From NCBI RefSeq assembly GCF_030150155.1, contig NZ_JASLGR010000034.1:1-64000 (forward strand): a stretch of 64,000 nucleotides of DNA, in the 5' to 3' direction. How positions within the stretch are numbered: the stretch's first letter is position 1; each line of letters begins with the position of its first letter. The notes beneath the pieces are model-generated. The model was not told where the DNA came from, searched no databases, and saw nothing but the letters and a program-made list of their open reading frames with translations. Origin of the DNA: Nocardioides sp. GTDB lineage: Bacteria; Actinomycetota; Actinomycetes; Propionibacteriales; Nocardioidaceae. This document shows, one piece after another, positions 40,267-49,329 of the stretch. A program made the translations under genes and the position numbers.

Positions 40267-41118
40267 TCATCCGAAGCGACCGTGGACGTAGTCCGCGGTC
40301 CGGGGGTCCTGCGGGTTCTCGAACATGGCCGCGGTGTCGCCGTGCTCGACGATGCCGCCGGGGGTGTTGTGCGAGGCCAGGAAGAAGGCGGTCTTGTCCG
40401 AGACCCGCGCCGCCTGCTGCATGTTGTGCGTGACGATGACGATGGTGACCTCCTGGGCCAGCTCCTTCATCGTCTCCTCGATCACGCGGGTCGACGTCGG
40501 GTCCAGCGCCGAGCAAGGCTCGTCCATCAGCAGGACGCGCGGCTTGATCGCCATCGACCGAGCGATGCACAACCGCTGCTGCTGACCACCCGAGAGGCCG
40601 CCGCCGGGAGCATCGAGCCGGTCCTTGACCTCGTTCCACAGACCACCCAGCCGCAGGCAGCGCTCCACGAGCGCCTCCTTCTCGTCGCGGGAGGCCTTCT
40701 TGCCGGTCAGCTTGAGGCCGGCCAGGACGTTGTCGCGGATGCTCATCGCGGGGAAAGGGTTGGGCTTCTGGAAGACCATGCCGATGTCGCGACGGGCGTC
40801 GGTGAGCTTCTTCTCCGGGGCGTAGATGTCCTCGCCGTCGAGCAGCACCTGGCCGCCGAGCTTCGCGATCGGGACCAGCTCGTGCATCCGGTTGAGGGTG
40901 CGCAGGAAGGTCGACTTGCCACAGCCCGAGGGGCCGATCAGGGCGGTGATCTCGCCGGCCGCCATCGTCAGCGAGACCCGGTCGAGGACGAGGCGATCGC
41001 CGAACCAGCAGGAGACGTCGACCGCCTCCAACGTGGCCAGGGAGCTGCCGCTCGGAGTCACGGCGGGTGTCACGCCGGCATCGCCGGGCACGGGGATCAC
41101 CACGGTCTGGTCGCTCAA
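40267..41118 (-). CDS. pstB: Phosphate ABC transporter ATP-binding protein PstB
   Basis: A 283-residue ATPase of the PstB type. Walker A is LIGPSGCGKSTFLRTLNRM near residue 68, the Q-loop GMVFQKPNPFPAMSI, the signature LSGGQQQRLCIARS, Walker B VLLMDEPCSALDP and the H-loop VIVTHNMQQA. The LRTLNRMHELVP stretch and the end region VEHGDTAAMFENP are typical of PstB. It drives phosphate uptake with PstC and PstA, encoded further upstream. The TTG start at 41118 follows AAGGA. A hairpin between it and the preceding PstS-like gene suggests it is partly separate from the rest of the locus. Confidence 0.94.
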   Translation of the reverse strand: MSDQTVVIPVPGDAGVTPAVTPSGSSLATLEAVDVSCWFGDRLVLDRVSLTMAAGEITALIGPSGCGKSTFLRTLNRMHELVPIAKLGGQVLLDGEDIYAPEKKLTDARRDIGMVFQKPNPFPAMSIRDNVLAGLKLTGKKASRDEKEALVERCLRLGGLWNEVKDRLDAPGGGLSGGQQQRLCIARSMAIKPRVLLMDEPCSALDPTSTRVIEETMKELAQEVTIVIVTHNMQQAARVSDKTAFFLASHNTPGGIVEHGDTAAMFENPQDPRTADYVHGRFG

Positions 41119-41174
41119 CGGAGGTTCCTTAAGTCTTTTAAATCAGTAGTCATACTGGGTGTTACGGAGAGATT

Positions 41175-41208
41175 GTGCCGGGTGGCCGCCCGATCGGCCA
41201 CCCAGCAC
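41175..41208 (-). terminator. Hairpin between the second PstS gene and pstB
   Basis: GGGTGGCCG (41180-41188) pairs perfectly with CGGCCACCC (41195-41203) over a six-base loop, and the stem extends outward by four more pairs after one mismatch. It can stop or attenuate transcription before pstB, which then needs its own promoter in the AT-rich sequence at 41125-41165. Confidence 0.7.
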
Positions 41209-41223
41209 AGGGAGCTCAGAGCG

Positions 41224-42750
41224 TCACTTGACCTTGACGGAGACCGTCTTGGTGAACGCCTTCGAGGTCTTCGAGGCGGACAGGGCGACCTTGATCTTGT
41301 GGGTGCCCTTCTTGAGCTTCTTCTTGAGCTTGACCGTGGCCTTGCCGTTGGTGACAGTGACGGTGCCGATCAGCTTCTTGCCGTCGTAGACCTTGACCTT
41401 GGCGTCCACAGCGTTCTTCACCGGTGCGGCGAAGGTGAGAGTGAAGGACTTCGAGGTCTTCTTGATCTTGCTCAGCGTGACGCCGGTGACCGGGGTCGGG
41501 TTGCCGGCGGTGCCCAGGGCGGGCTTGGTGGTGCCGCCGCCGGTGGCCGGCGGGGTCGTCGTCGTGGTCGTGTACGCGGCCAGCGACGGCGGGGTGGTGT
41601 CGGAGATGCCGACGCCGCAGGCACCGTTGTCGGCGACGGACTTGAGCTGACTGAAGCCCGCGGCCTCGATCACAGAGCGAGCGGCGGCCGAGCAGAAGTA
41701 GCCGGTCGGGCCGAAGATCGAGTCGGCCAGCGGGGCGCCGGAGAACCAGGCAGGGTTGTCCTGGGCCTTGCCGCTGGTGTCCTTGGAACGGAGCACCGAG
41801 TAAACAGCACGGTCGGCCTTCCAGCCGGACTCCACCTTGACCAGCGAGGAGCCGAAGAAGCCGGCGCGACCGCCCGAGAACGGGACGACCGCGTTCGGGT
41901 CGTTCTTCAGCACCGTCGGGTCGTGCTCCTGGACCGACTTGTTGGTGCCGGGGATCTTGTCGTCGGTGTCGACGCCGACGCCCTTGCCGGAGTTGGCCAG
42001 GGCCACGCCGCCGTTGAGCTTGGTGAGCTGGGAGATGAAGAACTTGCCGGTGCCCGAGGAGGCCTGCGGGATCAGCGGGACGATGGCGCCGTCCTTGCCG
42101 CCGAGCTGGCTCCAGTTGGTGACGTCACCCTTGTAGATGCTCAGCAGCTGAGCACCGGTCAGGGAGGCGGGCGCGTTGCCGCCGGGGGCCGTCGCGGCCA
42201 CCAGCGAGTCGACGGCGAAGGGGTACCAGACCAGGCCGTTGGTGTGGCCGTTGACGGTCTGGGCGCCGCCGTCCTCGGGGCCCGAGGAGGTGCGGGCGAA
42301 CGCGACACCGGCGAGGTCGGTGGTGGACTGAAGAGCGTTCAGACCGGCACCCGAGCCGTTCGGACGGGTCGGGGTGGAGCCGTCGGCGAGCTTGATCGTG
42401 CTCGCCGTGGTGGAGACGGGGTACAGCGTGCCGGGGTCAACCGCACCGGCACCGTAGGAGGCCAACTTGTGGCCGGTCGAGCCGGCGGTGGCGTTGTACG
42501 CCTTGGCCAGGTCGCCGATCACGAACTGGATCGTGTCCGAGCCGACACCGACGAGGTCGGTGGCGGCCGGCGTCACGGCGGTGCCGTTGGGCGCGGCGTA
42601 GGTGGCGCCCGAAGAGCCCTCCGGCAGGTAGTCGCCGTTCGAGGCGGCCGACGTGTAGGCGGCCATCGCCGGGGCGATGACGGCGAGGCCGATGGCCGAA
42701 GCCGCCAGGCCAGCGACGCCGACCTTGGCGCCGATCTTGCGAACAGACAT
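41224..42750 (-). CDS. PstS-like phosphate-binding protein with C-terminal beta-sandwich domain
   Basis: A 508-residue exported protein. The signal peptide is residues 1-31 (KIGAKVGVAGLAASAIGLAV, then APAMAAYTS). The binding domain, about 40-350, has LVGVGSDTIQFVIGDLAKAYN, FARTSSGPEDGG, LTGAQLLSIYKGDVTNWSQL and IPQASSGTGKFFISQL, which match the anion-binding elements of PstS. A T/P-rich linker (TTTTTTPPATGGGTTKP) follows. The last 100 residues are Lys-rich beta sequence (KSFTLTFAAPVKNAVDAKVK), like an Ig-type or bacterial Ig-like domain. No lipobox is present, so the protein is released or bound by other means. It follows the sortase-like gene by 42 bases. Confidence 0.82.
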   Translation of the reverse strand: MSVRKIGAKVGVAGLAASAIGLAVIAPAMAAYTSAASNGDYLPEGSSGATYAAPNGTAVTPAATDLVGVGSDTIQFVIGDLAKAYNATAGSTGHKLASYGAGAVDPGTLYPVSTTASTIKLADGSTPTRPNGSGAGLNALQSTTDLAGVAFARTSSGPEDGGAQTVNGHTNGLVWYPFAVDSLVAATAPGGNAPASLTGAQLLSIYKGDVTNWSQLGGKDGAIVPLIPQASSGTGKFFISQLTKLNGGVALANSGKGVGVDTDDKIPGTNKSVQEHDPTVLKNDPNAVVPFSGGRAGFFGSSLVKVESGWKADRAVYSVLRSKDTSGKAQDNPAWFSGAPLADSIFGPTGYFCSAAARSVIEAAGFSQLKSVADNGACGVGISDTTPPSLAAYTTTTTTPPATGGGTTKPALGTAGNPTPVTGVTLSKIKKTSKSFTLTFAAPVKNAVDAKVKVYDGKKLIGTVTVTNGKATVKLKKKLKKGTHKIKVALSASKTSKAFTKTVSVKVK

Positions 42751-42792
42751 TCTGTTGCTCCCTGTGAGTTGGGTTTCTTTTCCTGATGCTCG

Positions 42793-43758
42793 TCACATCA
42801 AGTTCGGTAGCAGCCGCATGACCTGATCGGTCACCGACCACGCAAGGGCGATCACGACCGGTGTGGCGACGACCCACACCAGGACGGCGGCGAACCGGCG
42901 CCGCACGACAGTGATCGCGAAGGCCACGAAGGCCAGGAGGCCGAGCAGGACCACCAGCACCGGCAGTGCACCGGTGTCGCGGCCCATCGGCTTCTCCGCG
43001 TCGGGCACCGCGGCGGCGAAGACGCCGGCCGGGGTGGCCTTCTCGGTGGAGGCGTCGACGTAGACGACCGAGGAGGACTTCAGGGCCTTCAGCGGCCCCG
43101 ATCCCTCAGCGGTCACCAGCGTCAGCCGACCGCCGTTGGCGGTCGTCGGCGCCGCCGGGACCGGGTCGCCGGCACGGCGGATCCCGGTCACCTTGTAGGT
43201 CACCTTGCCCTCGGCGTTCTGCACCTCGATCGGGTCGCCCACCTTGAGGCTGGTCAGGTCCCGGAACGGGGCGCCGTACGTCGTCGAGCGACCGAGCACG
43301 ACCGAGGTGCCGGCCTGTCCCGGGAGCGGCGTGTTGCGCAGGTGGCCCGGGCCCGCCATCAGGTCGCCCGAGGCGGTGCCGTCCACGACGACCTCGTCGA
43401 GGCCGAGCGCAGGGATGGTCAGGATCGCCACCGGGGAGCCGGGCTGGACGGGCTTGCCGTCGAAGTCGAGCGCTCCGGTGGGGGCGGTGGCCTGGCTCAG
43501 CTGGGCCCGGTACTGGCCGTAGAGCAGCTCCTGGCTCCGGTCGTGGGTGGCGCTGCCGAGCAGCACCACCTGGACCAGCATCCACAGGCAGACCAGGGCG
43601 ATCACGGTCAGCGCCGAGGAGGCCAGCGAGACGATCTCCTCCGGGTCGCCGGGGCGGATCTCGCGGGTCGGCCTGGCCTGCTTGGGCGGGCGCGGCTCGC
43701 GGGGCGCCTTCTGCGCCCGGCGTCGCGGAGCGGTCGGCTCCATCACGGTCTGGCTCAC
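42793..43758 (-). CDS. Sortase-fold membrane protein lacking catalytic His and Cys
   Basis: A 321-residue protein with one N-terminal helix (about residues 42-68), a class-E-type sortase domain (about 105-240) and two C-terminal helices (about 260-285 and 288-312). Sortase landmarks are SPVAILTIPALGLDEVVV, GPGHLRNTPLPGQAGTS, YGAPFRDLTSLKVGDPIEV and RLTLVTAEGSG. Active sortases have GHR where this has GRS (Arg157 for His) and TLxTC where this has TLVTA (Ala217 for Cys). The late Arg is also not in a typical context. A transpeptidase is therefore unlikely; it may be a scaffold. GTG/ATG-type four-base overlap couples it to the upstream surface protein gene. Confidence 0.82.
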   Translation of the reverse strand: MSQTVMEPTAPRRRAQKAPREPRPPKQARPTREIRPGDPEEIVSLASSALTVIALVCLWMLVQVVLLGSATHDRSQELLYGQYRAQLSQATAPTGALDFDGKPVQPGSPVAILTIPALGLDEVVVDGTASGDLMAGPGHLRNTPLPGQAGTSVVLGRSTTYGAPFRDLTSLKVGDPIEVQNAEGKVTYKVTGIRRAGDPVPAAPTTANGGRLTLVTAEGSGPLKALKSSSVVYVDASTEKATPAGVFAAAVPDAEKPMGRDTGALPVLVVLLGLLAFVAFAITVVRRRFAAVLVWVVATPVVIALAWSVTDQVMRLLPNLM

Positions 43759-46514
43759 TTCAGCCCCCGCATCCGCAGCGCGACCTGGGCACCGAAGGAG
43801 ACCAGCCCGGCGAGCAGGCCGCCGATCAGCAGCAGCGGCAGCAGGCTGCCCCCGATCGAGGAGCTGACCGCGACGGTCGTGGCCGAGCTGACGCCCGCCG
43901 CCGTCGGGGTGGTGGCCCCCGGCACGGTGGTGCCGGCGTCGGGCACGGTGCTGCCCGGCTTGACCACCGTCGGCGAGGTCACCCCGGCCGGCGTCGTGGT
44001 CGTGGTGCCGGGCGTCGTACCGGTCGTGATCGCCTTCTGCGCCAGGATCGCGGTCCGAGCCTTCTGGCCGGCGGCGTAAAGCGCCGCGGTGGCGCCGCTC
44101 TTGCGGATCGGCAGGTAGCCGTCGGGCAGCTTGCCGTTGCCGCGGCCGGCGACCTGGCCCTCGCTCAGCGAGATCTTGATGAACTCGCCGACGTGCTGGG
44201 CGGTCGCCTTGTCCAGGCCGGTGGCCTTGGCCGCGGTGTAGACCACCATCGTGCCCGGGTACGCGGTCGTGGACTTCTTCACCTTCGCCTGCGACAGCGT
44301 GAACGGCTTGTAGGCCTTGGTCGGCGTCGACAGCTTCACCGCCGCGGCCATGCTCGCCTGGGTCGGTGCCACGTAGTGACCCGGCTTGGCCTCCAGGGAG
44401 GCCATCGTCAGGCCGTAGCGGGCCGCGTCACCGAGCGAGATCGTGCCCATCATGAAGCGCTGGCCGATGCCCTGCACCGCGATCCGGCCGAGCTGCCAGG
44501 TGCCGGTGTCGAGGTTCATCACGCAGTACGTGTTGACGTTGGGCCAGTTGAACAGCATCGCCAGCGAGATCAGGCGCAGGCTGCTCACCGGGGCGGCGAC
44601 CTTCGGGAAGTACGGCGACGGGTTGGCGTCCAGGCAGGTGTCGCCGGTCTTGCCCAGCTCCCAGGTGTCCAGCAGCGGCCAGGTGCTGACCGGCAGCTTG
44701 ACCTTCTTGTAGGCCGGGTTGACCTTCATCCCCCACGGGTCGGCCTTGCCGTTGATGAACGCCATCGCCTTGGCGTCGGCGGCGATGTAGGACGTCATCT
44801 GGGTGATCGCGTCCGAGCCGGTCGACAGGGTCAGCAGCGCGGCGGCGGCCTCGGAGTCGTGGGTGGTGTCGAGCCCGGGGTTGAGCTTCTGGAACTCCGG
44901 GTCGAGGTTGATCGACAGCGGGTTGTCGGCCATCCCGGGGTGCTTGCGGCCCCAGGCGGAGGCGGCGTACGACTGCGTCAACAGCTTCGCGATCAGGCGT
45001 GCGTTGAGCTTGAGCGACATCTGTTGGCCCTGGTTGTTCGGCTTGTCGATGTCGAAGGCGACACCCCAGCCGGTCACCGCCGAGGGCGCGTAGGCGACGT
45101 TGTCGTCACCCTCGCGGCGCCCCGAGACCATCGCCGCGGCACCCGAGCCGGCGGTCATCTGGACGAAGCCGGCGTCGTCGGGCATCGCGTTCATCTGCCA
45201 GTTGAACCGCTTCTTGTTGAGGCAGTACGCCGGCGTCCACTGCAGCGCGGCCTGGGTCATCAGCTCCGAGCCGTAGAACGGCACCGCGTCGCCCTGGCCG
45301 ATCAGGCTGCACACGCTCGGCGGTGCGGCGAAGGTCAGCGGGACGCTGATCCGGTTGCGCCAGTTCGACGGCGACCACCAGTACTGCGGCGAGACGGCCC
45401 GCTGGGCGCCCTGGGTCGGGTCGTTGACCGTGCCGGGGGCGTAGTTGCCGTCGCGGTTGCACAGCACGTCGGTGTTGTTGGCGCAGCTCAGGCCCTGGAT
45501 CGGGATCACCACGAGGGTGCACGGCACGGTGCTGGAGCAGCCCAGCGAGGCGTTCTCGGCGCTGGTGCGGGCCTCGAAGTCGGCCAGACCGGTGCCGTCC
45601 TTGGCGGTGAAGGCGAACATCTCGTTCGGCGGGTCCACCGAGGCACCCGAGGACTCCGGCGGCATGTGGTTGGAGTCGCAGCCGGAGTAGAGCTTCTTGT
45701 CGGCCGTGATGTACGGAGTGATGTGCCAGTACGTCGACCCCTGCACGGTCGTGCACGAGCTCGGCAGCCGGCTCTGGTCGATGCCGGTGACCTGGCCGGA
45801 CTCGGTGGCGTACCGATCGGCGTTCCAGAGCGCGAAGTCCTTGTAGATCGACGTGGTGCGCTCCAGCACGGTCGTGGTCCAGCAGGTGCTGGGCGAGACC
45901 TGCTGGGCGGCCGGGACGCTCGCGGAGTCGGTGCCGCGGCACTCCATCACGACGACCGGGTACTCCTGGTTGAGGCCGTTGGAGCCCAGGGGGTTGGTCG
46001 CCCGGCCACCGGTCGGGTGGGCGCCGGACCAGGTCACGTGGATCCGCTCGCGGGCCTGGAGGTCGGTGTGCTTGTTGACCGTGACGGTGACCCGGTTGGT
46101 GACCGTCTTCGGGGTCGCCTGGTTGTCCGGGTAGTACGTCCGGGTGACGTCCTTGGTGATGGACAGGCCGTCGCCGTGGGCGGTGCTGGTCTGCGACGTC
46201 GCCGGGATGTAGGTCGGGTAGTCCGAGGCCTGCACCGCGCTGTAGTTCTTCTCCTCGGTCGACGAGGCCGACGTGGAGGCGGTGGCCGACGAGGACGTCG
46301 TCGCGCTCGGGTCGACCGTCGAGGTGGCCGTGGCGCTCGGGTCGACCGTCGAGGTGGCGGTCGCGCTCGGGTCGACCGTCGTCGTCGCGGTCGCGGTCGG
46401 GTCGGCGGCGAGGGCCGGAGCGACCGCCCCGGCCAGGGTGAGCGCCAGCGCGGCACAGCCCGCGGCGACCGAGCTGAACGTCCGCACCCGGGCGGGGTTC
46501 ACCGGGCGCCTCAT
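43755..46514 (-). CDS. Large surface-anchored PBP-like protein of the pst locus
   Basis: A 919-residue protein. The signal peptide ends near residue 36 (AGAVAPALAADP). Residues about 37-90 are Thr/Ser/Ala repeats with DPSATATSTV units. A cysteine-containing beta-rich part runs to about residue 400. The region about 430-780 resembles a substrate-binding protein (DIDKPNNQGQQMSLKLNARL, LLTQSYAASAWGRKHPGMAD, LSINLDPEFQKLNPGL), and a T/P-rich spacer leads to a C-terminal helix and basic tail (SLLPLLLIGGLLAGLVSFG, then ALRMRGLK). No LPxTG motif is seen. Four-base overlaps on both sides place it in the pst operon. A surface binding role for phosphate or a phosphate ester is plausible but unproven. 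Confidence 0.65.
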   Translation of the reverse strand: MRRPVNPARVRTFSSVAAGCAALALTLAGAVAPALAADPTATATTTVDPSATATSTVDPSATATSTVDPSATTSSSATASTSASSTEEKNYSAVQASDYPTYIPATSQTSTAHGDGLSITKDVTRTYYPDNQATPKTVTNRVTVTVNKHTDLQARERIHVTWSGAHPTGGRATNPLGSNGLNQEYPVVVMECRGTDSASVPAAQQVSPSTCWTTTVLERTTSIYKDFALWNADRYATESGQVTGIDQSRLPSSCTTVQGSTYWHITPYITADKKLYSGCDSNHMPPESSGASVDPPNEMFAFTAKDGTGLADFEARTSAENASLGCSSTVPCTLVVIPIQGLSCANNTDVLCNRDGNYAPGTVNDPTQGAQRAVSPQYWWSPSNWRNRISVPLTFAAPPSVCSLIGQGDAVPFYGSELMTQAALQWTPAYCLNKKRFNWQMNAMPDDAGFVQMTAGSGAAAMVSGRREGDDNVAYAPSAVTGWGVAFDIDKPNNQGQQMSLKLNARLIAKLLTQSYAASAWGRKHPGMADNPLSINLDPEFQKLNPGLDTTHDSEAAAALLTLSTGSDAITQMTSYIAADAKAMAFINGKADPWGMKVNPAYKKVKLPVSTWPLLDTWELGKTGDTCLDANPSPYFPKVAAPVSSLRLISLAMLFNWPNVNTYCVMNLDTGTWQLGRIAVQGIGQRFMMGTISLGDAARYGLTMASLEAKPGHYVAPTQASMAAAVKLSTPTKAYKPFTLSQAKVKKSTTAYPGTMVVYTAAKATGLDKATAQHVGEFIKISLSEGQVAGRGNGKLPDGYLPIRKSGATAALYAAGQKARTAILAQKAITTGTTPGTTTTTPAGVTSPTVVKPGSTVPDAGTTVPGATTPTAAGVSSATTVAVSSSIGGSLLPLLLIGGLLAGLVSFGAQVALRMRGLK
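46301..46410. repeat. Tandem 30-base repeats in the surface protein gene
   Basis: A unit starting GCGCTCGGGTCGACCGTC recurs with a period of 30 bases about 3.7 times. It encodes decapeptides of the form DPSATATSTV near the N-terminus of the mature 919-residue protein. Copy number may vary between strains. Confidence 0.8.
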
Positions 46515-48124
46515 GCCACACCGCCCTTGCGGCGGCGCAGCCAGGCGACGTACAGGCCGGGGACCAGGACGACGGCGAGCAGCTCGGCGACGGCGACGAC
46601 GCCGAAGAGGCGGTTGTCGCCGGTGCGGGCCGAGGAGAGCTCGATCGCGTTGGCGGTGGCCCCGGTGGCCGCAGCGACGGTGGTCGTGGAGCCGTCACCG
46701 GTGGTGCCCGGATCGGTGGTGGTGCCGACGCCGCTGCTGCCCGGTGCCGCGCCCCCTCCCCCGGTCGGCGTGGTGGTGGTGCCGGTGGTGGTGCCCGAGC
46801 CGCCCGAGGTGGTGGTCGTGCCGCCGCCGGTCGCCGCCGCGGTGACGCCGCACGGACCGGCGCCGACCTTGTCGCAGGCCTCCGGCTTCGGGGCGATCTG
46901 GGCGAGGTGGTTGGCCTTGAGGTTGCCCGCCACGAACGTCGGGTTCTTGCACTGGGTCACGTCGCGGTTGCTCAGGTCGACGGCCGCGTCGGCGGTCTTG
47001 AGCTTCTTGACCTGGTCGAACCCGGCCTGCACCAGGTTGAGCGGCAGCGGCGAGTAGCCGTAGGGACCGGCCTTGGCCTGGCCCGCACACAGCGAGTAGG
47101 AGAGGAAGTCGGCCAAGGTCTGGCGCTTGGCCGTCGTCATCCGCTGATCGTTCGCCGCGGTCGGGATGATCATGTAGGAGTACGACGAGATCGGGTACGC
47201 CTGCACCTCGGGGGCGACGTAGACGCCGGAGAGGTCCTGGGTCAGGTACGTCGTCGGGTCACTCGGGTTCGAGGTGTTGATCTTGGCGTGCTGGAGGGCG
47301 ACGGCGACGTTGTACTGCGTGGGCTGCACGAAGTAGCCGGCCTTGTTCTCCACCTTGACCACCGGGTACTTGGCGTTGAGCGGGTAGGCGTACTCGACGT
47401 AGCCGATGGTGCCGTTGCCGGCCGCGGAGCTGATCGTGTTCATCACCTGGTCCGAGCCCGAGGCGGCGATCTGCGCGCCCTTGCGGGGGTACTGCGAGGT
47501 GAGCTCGGCGCTGCCGCTGTAGGCCTTCCACAGCGTCGGGTTGGTCTTCGCCATCCAGAGCGTGAACTGGGCCGTCGTACCGGAGCCGTCCGAGCGCACC
47601 ACCGGGTGGATGGTCAGCGAGGGCAGGGCGTGGCCGTTGTTGTCCTTGGTGATCGCCGGGTCGTTCCAGTTGGTGATCTTGTTGGTGAAGATCTTCGCGA
47701 TCGTCTCCCCCGAGAGCCGGAGGTTCTGGTAGAGCTTGCCGCCCACATTGATGTGGTAGGTGAAGGCGGTGCCACCGGCCACGATCGGCAGGTAGGAGTA
47801 GGCCCGGTTGCTCTTGTCGGCGGTGTGCGTGATCGGGTCGGTGCCCTGGTACGGGATCTCGGTGATGCCGAAGTCGGTGACGCTGTTGGCGAAGTCCTTA
47901 CGCCCCTGCGACGACCCGTTGTTGTTGAACGTGATCTGCATGCCCGAGGCCGACACGTCGGCGATCCACTGCTGCACGATGGTGAAGGACCAGGTCGAGC
48001 CGGAGCCCTCGATCTGGGCGTAGCTGGCGAACGCCGCCGTGGGGCGCAGCACGCCCAGTGCCAGGACGGCCAGGGCCAGGATCAGTGCGCGCATCGGCGA
48101 CACCTTGAACAACCGCGCGCTCAC
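46511..48124 (-). CDS. PstS-like phosphate-binding protein with C-terminal membrane anchor
   Basis: A 537-residue protein. A signal peptide covers residues about 1-33. The PstS domain (about 34-390) has IEGSGSTWSFTIVQQWIAD, FNNNGSSQGRKDFANSVTDF, GTAFTYHINVGGKLYQNLRL and the anion loop RSDGSGTTAQFTLWM. A Gly/Thr/Pro-rich spacer of about 80 residues follows, then a C-terminal helix at about 508-528 and basic end RRRKGGVA. It is thus anchored by its C-terminus rather than by lipid, which is unusual for PstS. It is coupled by four-base overlaps to pstA before it and the 919-residue protein after it. It probably feeds PstCA. Confidence 0.85.
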   Translation of the reverse strand: MSARLFKVSPMRALILALAVLALGVLRPTAAFASYAQIEGSGSTWSFTIVQQWIADVSASGMQITFNNNGSSQGRKDFANSVTDFGITEIPYQGTDPITHTADKSNRAYSYLPIVAGGTAFTYHINVGGKLYQNLRLSGETIAKIFTNKITNWNDPAITKDNNGHALPSLTIHPVVRSDGSGTTAQFTLWMAKTNPTLWKAYSGSAELTSQYPRKGAQIAASGSDQVMNTISSAAGNGTIGYVEYAYPLNAKYPVVKVENKAGYFVQPTQYNVAVALQHAKINTSNPSDPTTYLTQDLSGVYVAPEVQAYPISSYSYMIIPTAANDQRMTTAKRQTLADFLSYSLCAGQAKAGPYGYSPLPLNLVQAGFDQVKKLKTADAAVDLSNRDVTQCKNPTFVAGNLKANHLAQIAPKPEACDKVGAGPCGVTAAATGGGTTTTSGGSGTTTGTTTTPTGGGGAAPGSSGVGTTTDPGTTGDGSTTTVAAATGATANAIELSSARTGDNRLFGVVAVAELLAVVLVPGLYVAWLRRRKGGVA

Positions 48125-49329
48125 GACACGCCTTTCTCAGAGGACTTCTTCGGGGTGGCCAGGCCGGTCAGGGCACGACGGAGTCGGCGGATCGGGCCGG
48201 GCTTGTTGCTCGCCGGGCGTGCTGCCAGGCGGGCCAGGATGAAGAGGATCAGGACCAGGATCAGCAGCACGCCGGCGGTGCCGAAGGCGCGGGTGATCAT
48301 CATCGGGTCGGGGCTGCGGGCGCCGCCGAAGATCGTCAGCGGCAGCGAGTTCATCACGCCGTCGAACGGGTTGGTGACCATGAAGGACGCCATCCCGGAG
48401 GTGATCAGCACCGGCGAGGTCTCGCCGATGCCGCGGGCGATGCCGAGGATCAGGGCGGTCGCCAGGCCTGGACGGGCGGTGGGGAGGACCACGTGCCAGA
48501 CCGTCTTCCACCGGCTGGCGCCCAGGCCGAGGGAGGCCTCGCGCAGGCTGCCGGGCACGACCCGGAGCACCACGTCGGAGGCGCGGGCGATGATCGGCAG
48601 CATCATCACCGCGATCGCCAGGCCGCCGGCCAGACCCGAGCGGGGCATCCCCAGCGCGATGATCCAGACGGTGTAGATGAACAAGCCGGCCACGATCGAG
48701 GGCAGGGCCGTCATCGCCTCGACCACGGTCCGCACGATCTTGGCGAACTTGCCGCCGACCTCGTTCATGAAGACGGCGGTGCCGACGCCGAGCGGCAGCG
48801 TGATCGCGATCGCGATCGCCAGCTCGATCAGGGAGCCGACCACCGCGTGCAGGATGCCGCCCTTGTTGAGCGGGTCCGAGGGGCTCACGCCGGCCATGTC
48901 GTGGGTGTAGAAGTTCAGGTGCTTCATCGCCGGCCAGCCGCGCTGGAAGACGAAGAAGATGGTGGTGGCCAGGGCGGCGAAGACGACGAACGCGCCCGCA
49001 CCGATCAGCCAGCCGGCGATCCGGTCGCGGACGGTGACGATGTCGTCGGTCATCGCGGTGGTCAGCGCCAGGAAGGCGACGTTGGCGATCGCGAAGACCA
49101 CCAGGAACCACCAGATCCCGGGCAGGGGCAGCAGCCGCTGGGTGATCACCCAGGTCATGCCGAGGGCCGCGATCCGCGAGCCCCAGAGCACGAAGCGGTC
49201 CTGGGCCGGCAACGCGCCGAGCCGGCCACGCGGGACGGGCGGTGTCTCGTCGAGCTCACGCAGCGGCAGGTACGTCGCCGGGGCCGGGATCGACTCGGCG
49301 GCCGCGTCGGCGGTGGGCGTGGTGGTCAC
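48121..49329 (-). CDS. pstA: Phosphate ABC transporter permease PstA
   Basis: A 402-residue inner-membrane permease with extended N-terminus. Helices 1 and 2 precede the main domain, at about residues 50-72 and 74-95. The conserved cytoplasmic loop is LREASLGLGASRWKTVWHVV (EAA motif) near residue 265. VFMNEVGGKFAKIVRTVVEA and TALPSIVAGLFIYT are PstA hallmarks. It forms the phosphate channel with PstC. Its start overlaps the pstC stop by four bases and its stop overlaps the PstS gene. The C-terminal extension (RRLRRALTGLATPKKSSEKG) is basic. Confidence 0.92.
   Translation of the reverse strand: MTTTPTADAAAESIPAPATYLPLRELDETPPVPRGRLGALPAQDRFVLWGSRIAALGMTWVITQRLLPLPGIWWFLVVFAIANVAFLALTTAMTDDIVTVRDRIAGWLIGAGAFVVFAALATTIFFVFQRGWPAMKHLNFYTHDMAGVSPSDPLNKGGILHAVVGSLIELAIAIAITLPLGVGTAVFMNEVGGKFAKIVRTVVEAMTALPSIVAGLFIYTVWIIALGMPRSGLAGGLAIAVMMLPIIARASDVVLRVVPGSLREASLGLGASRWKTVWHVVLPTARPGLATALILGIARGIGETSPVLITSGMASFMVTNPFDGVMNSLPLTIFGGARSPDPMMITRAFGTAGVLLILVLILFILARLAARPASNKPGPIRRLRRALTGLATPKKSSEKGVS

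Noticed and set aside
40282..42786. An 834-codon open frame on the plus strand
   Set aside because: It is antisense to pstB and the second PstS gene, which have clear family motifs.
44193..47057. A 954-codon open frame on the plus strand across the pst locus
   Set aside because: It is antisense to the 919-residue surface protein and the anchored PstS gene, has shadow composition (Gly/Arg/Val/His-rich) and no start signal.
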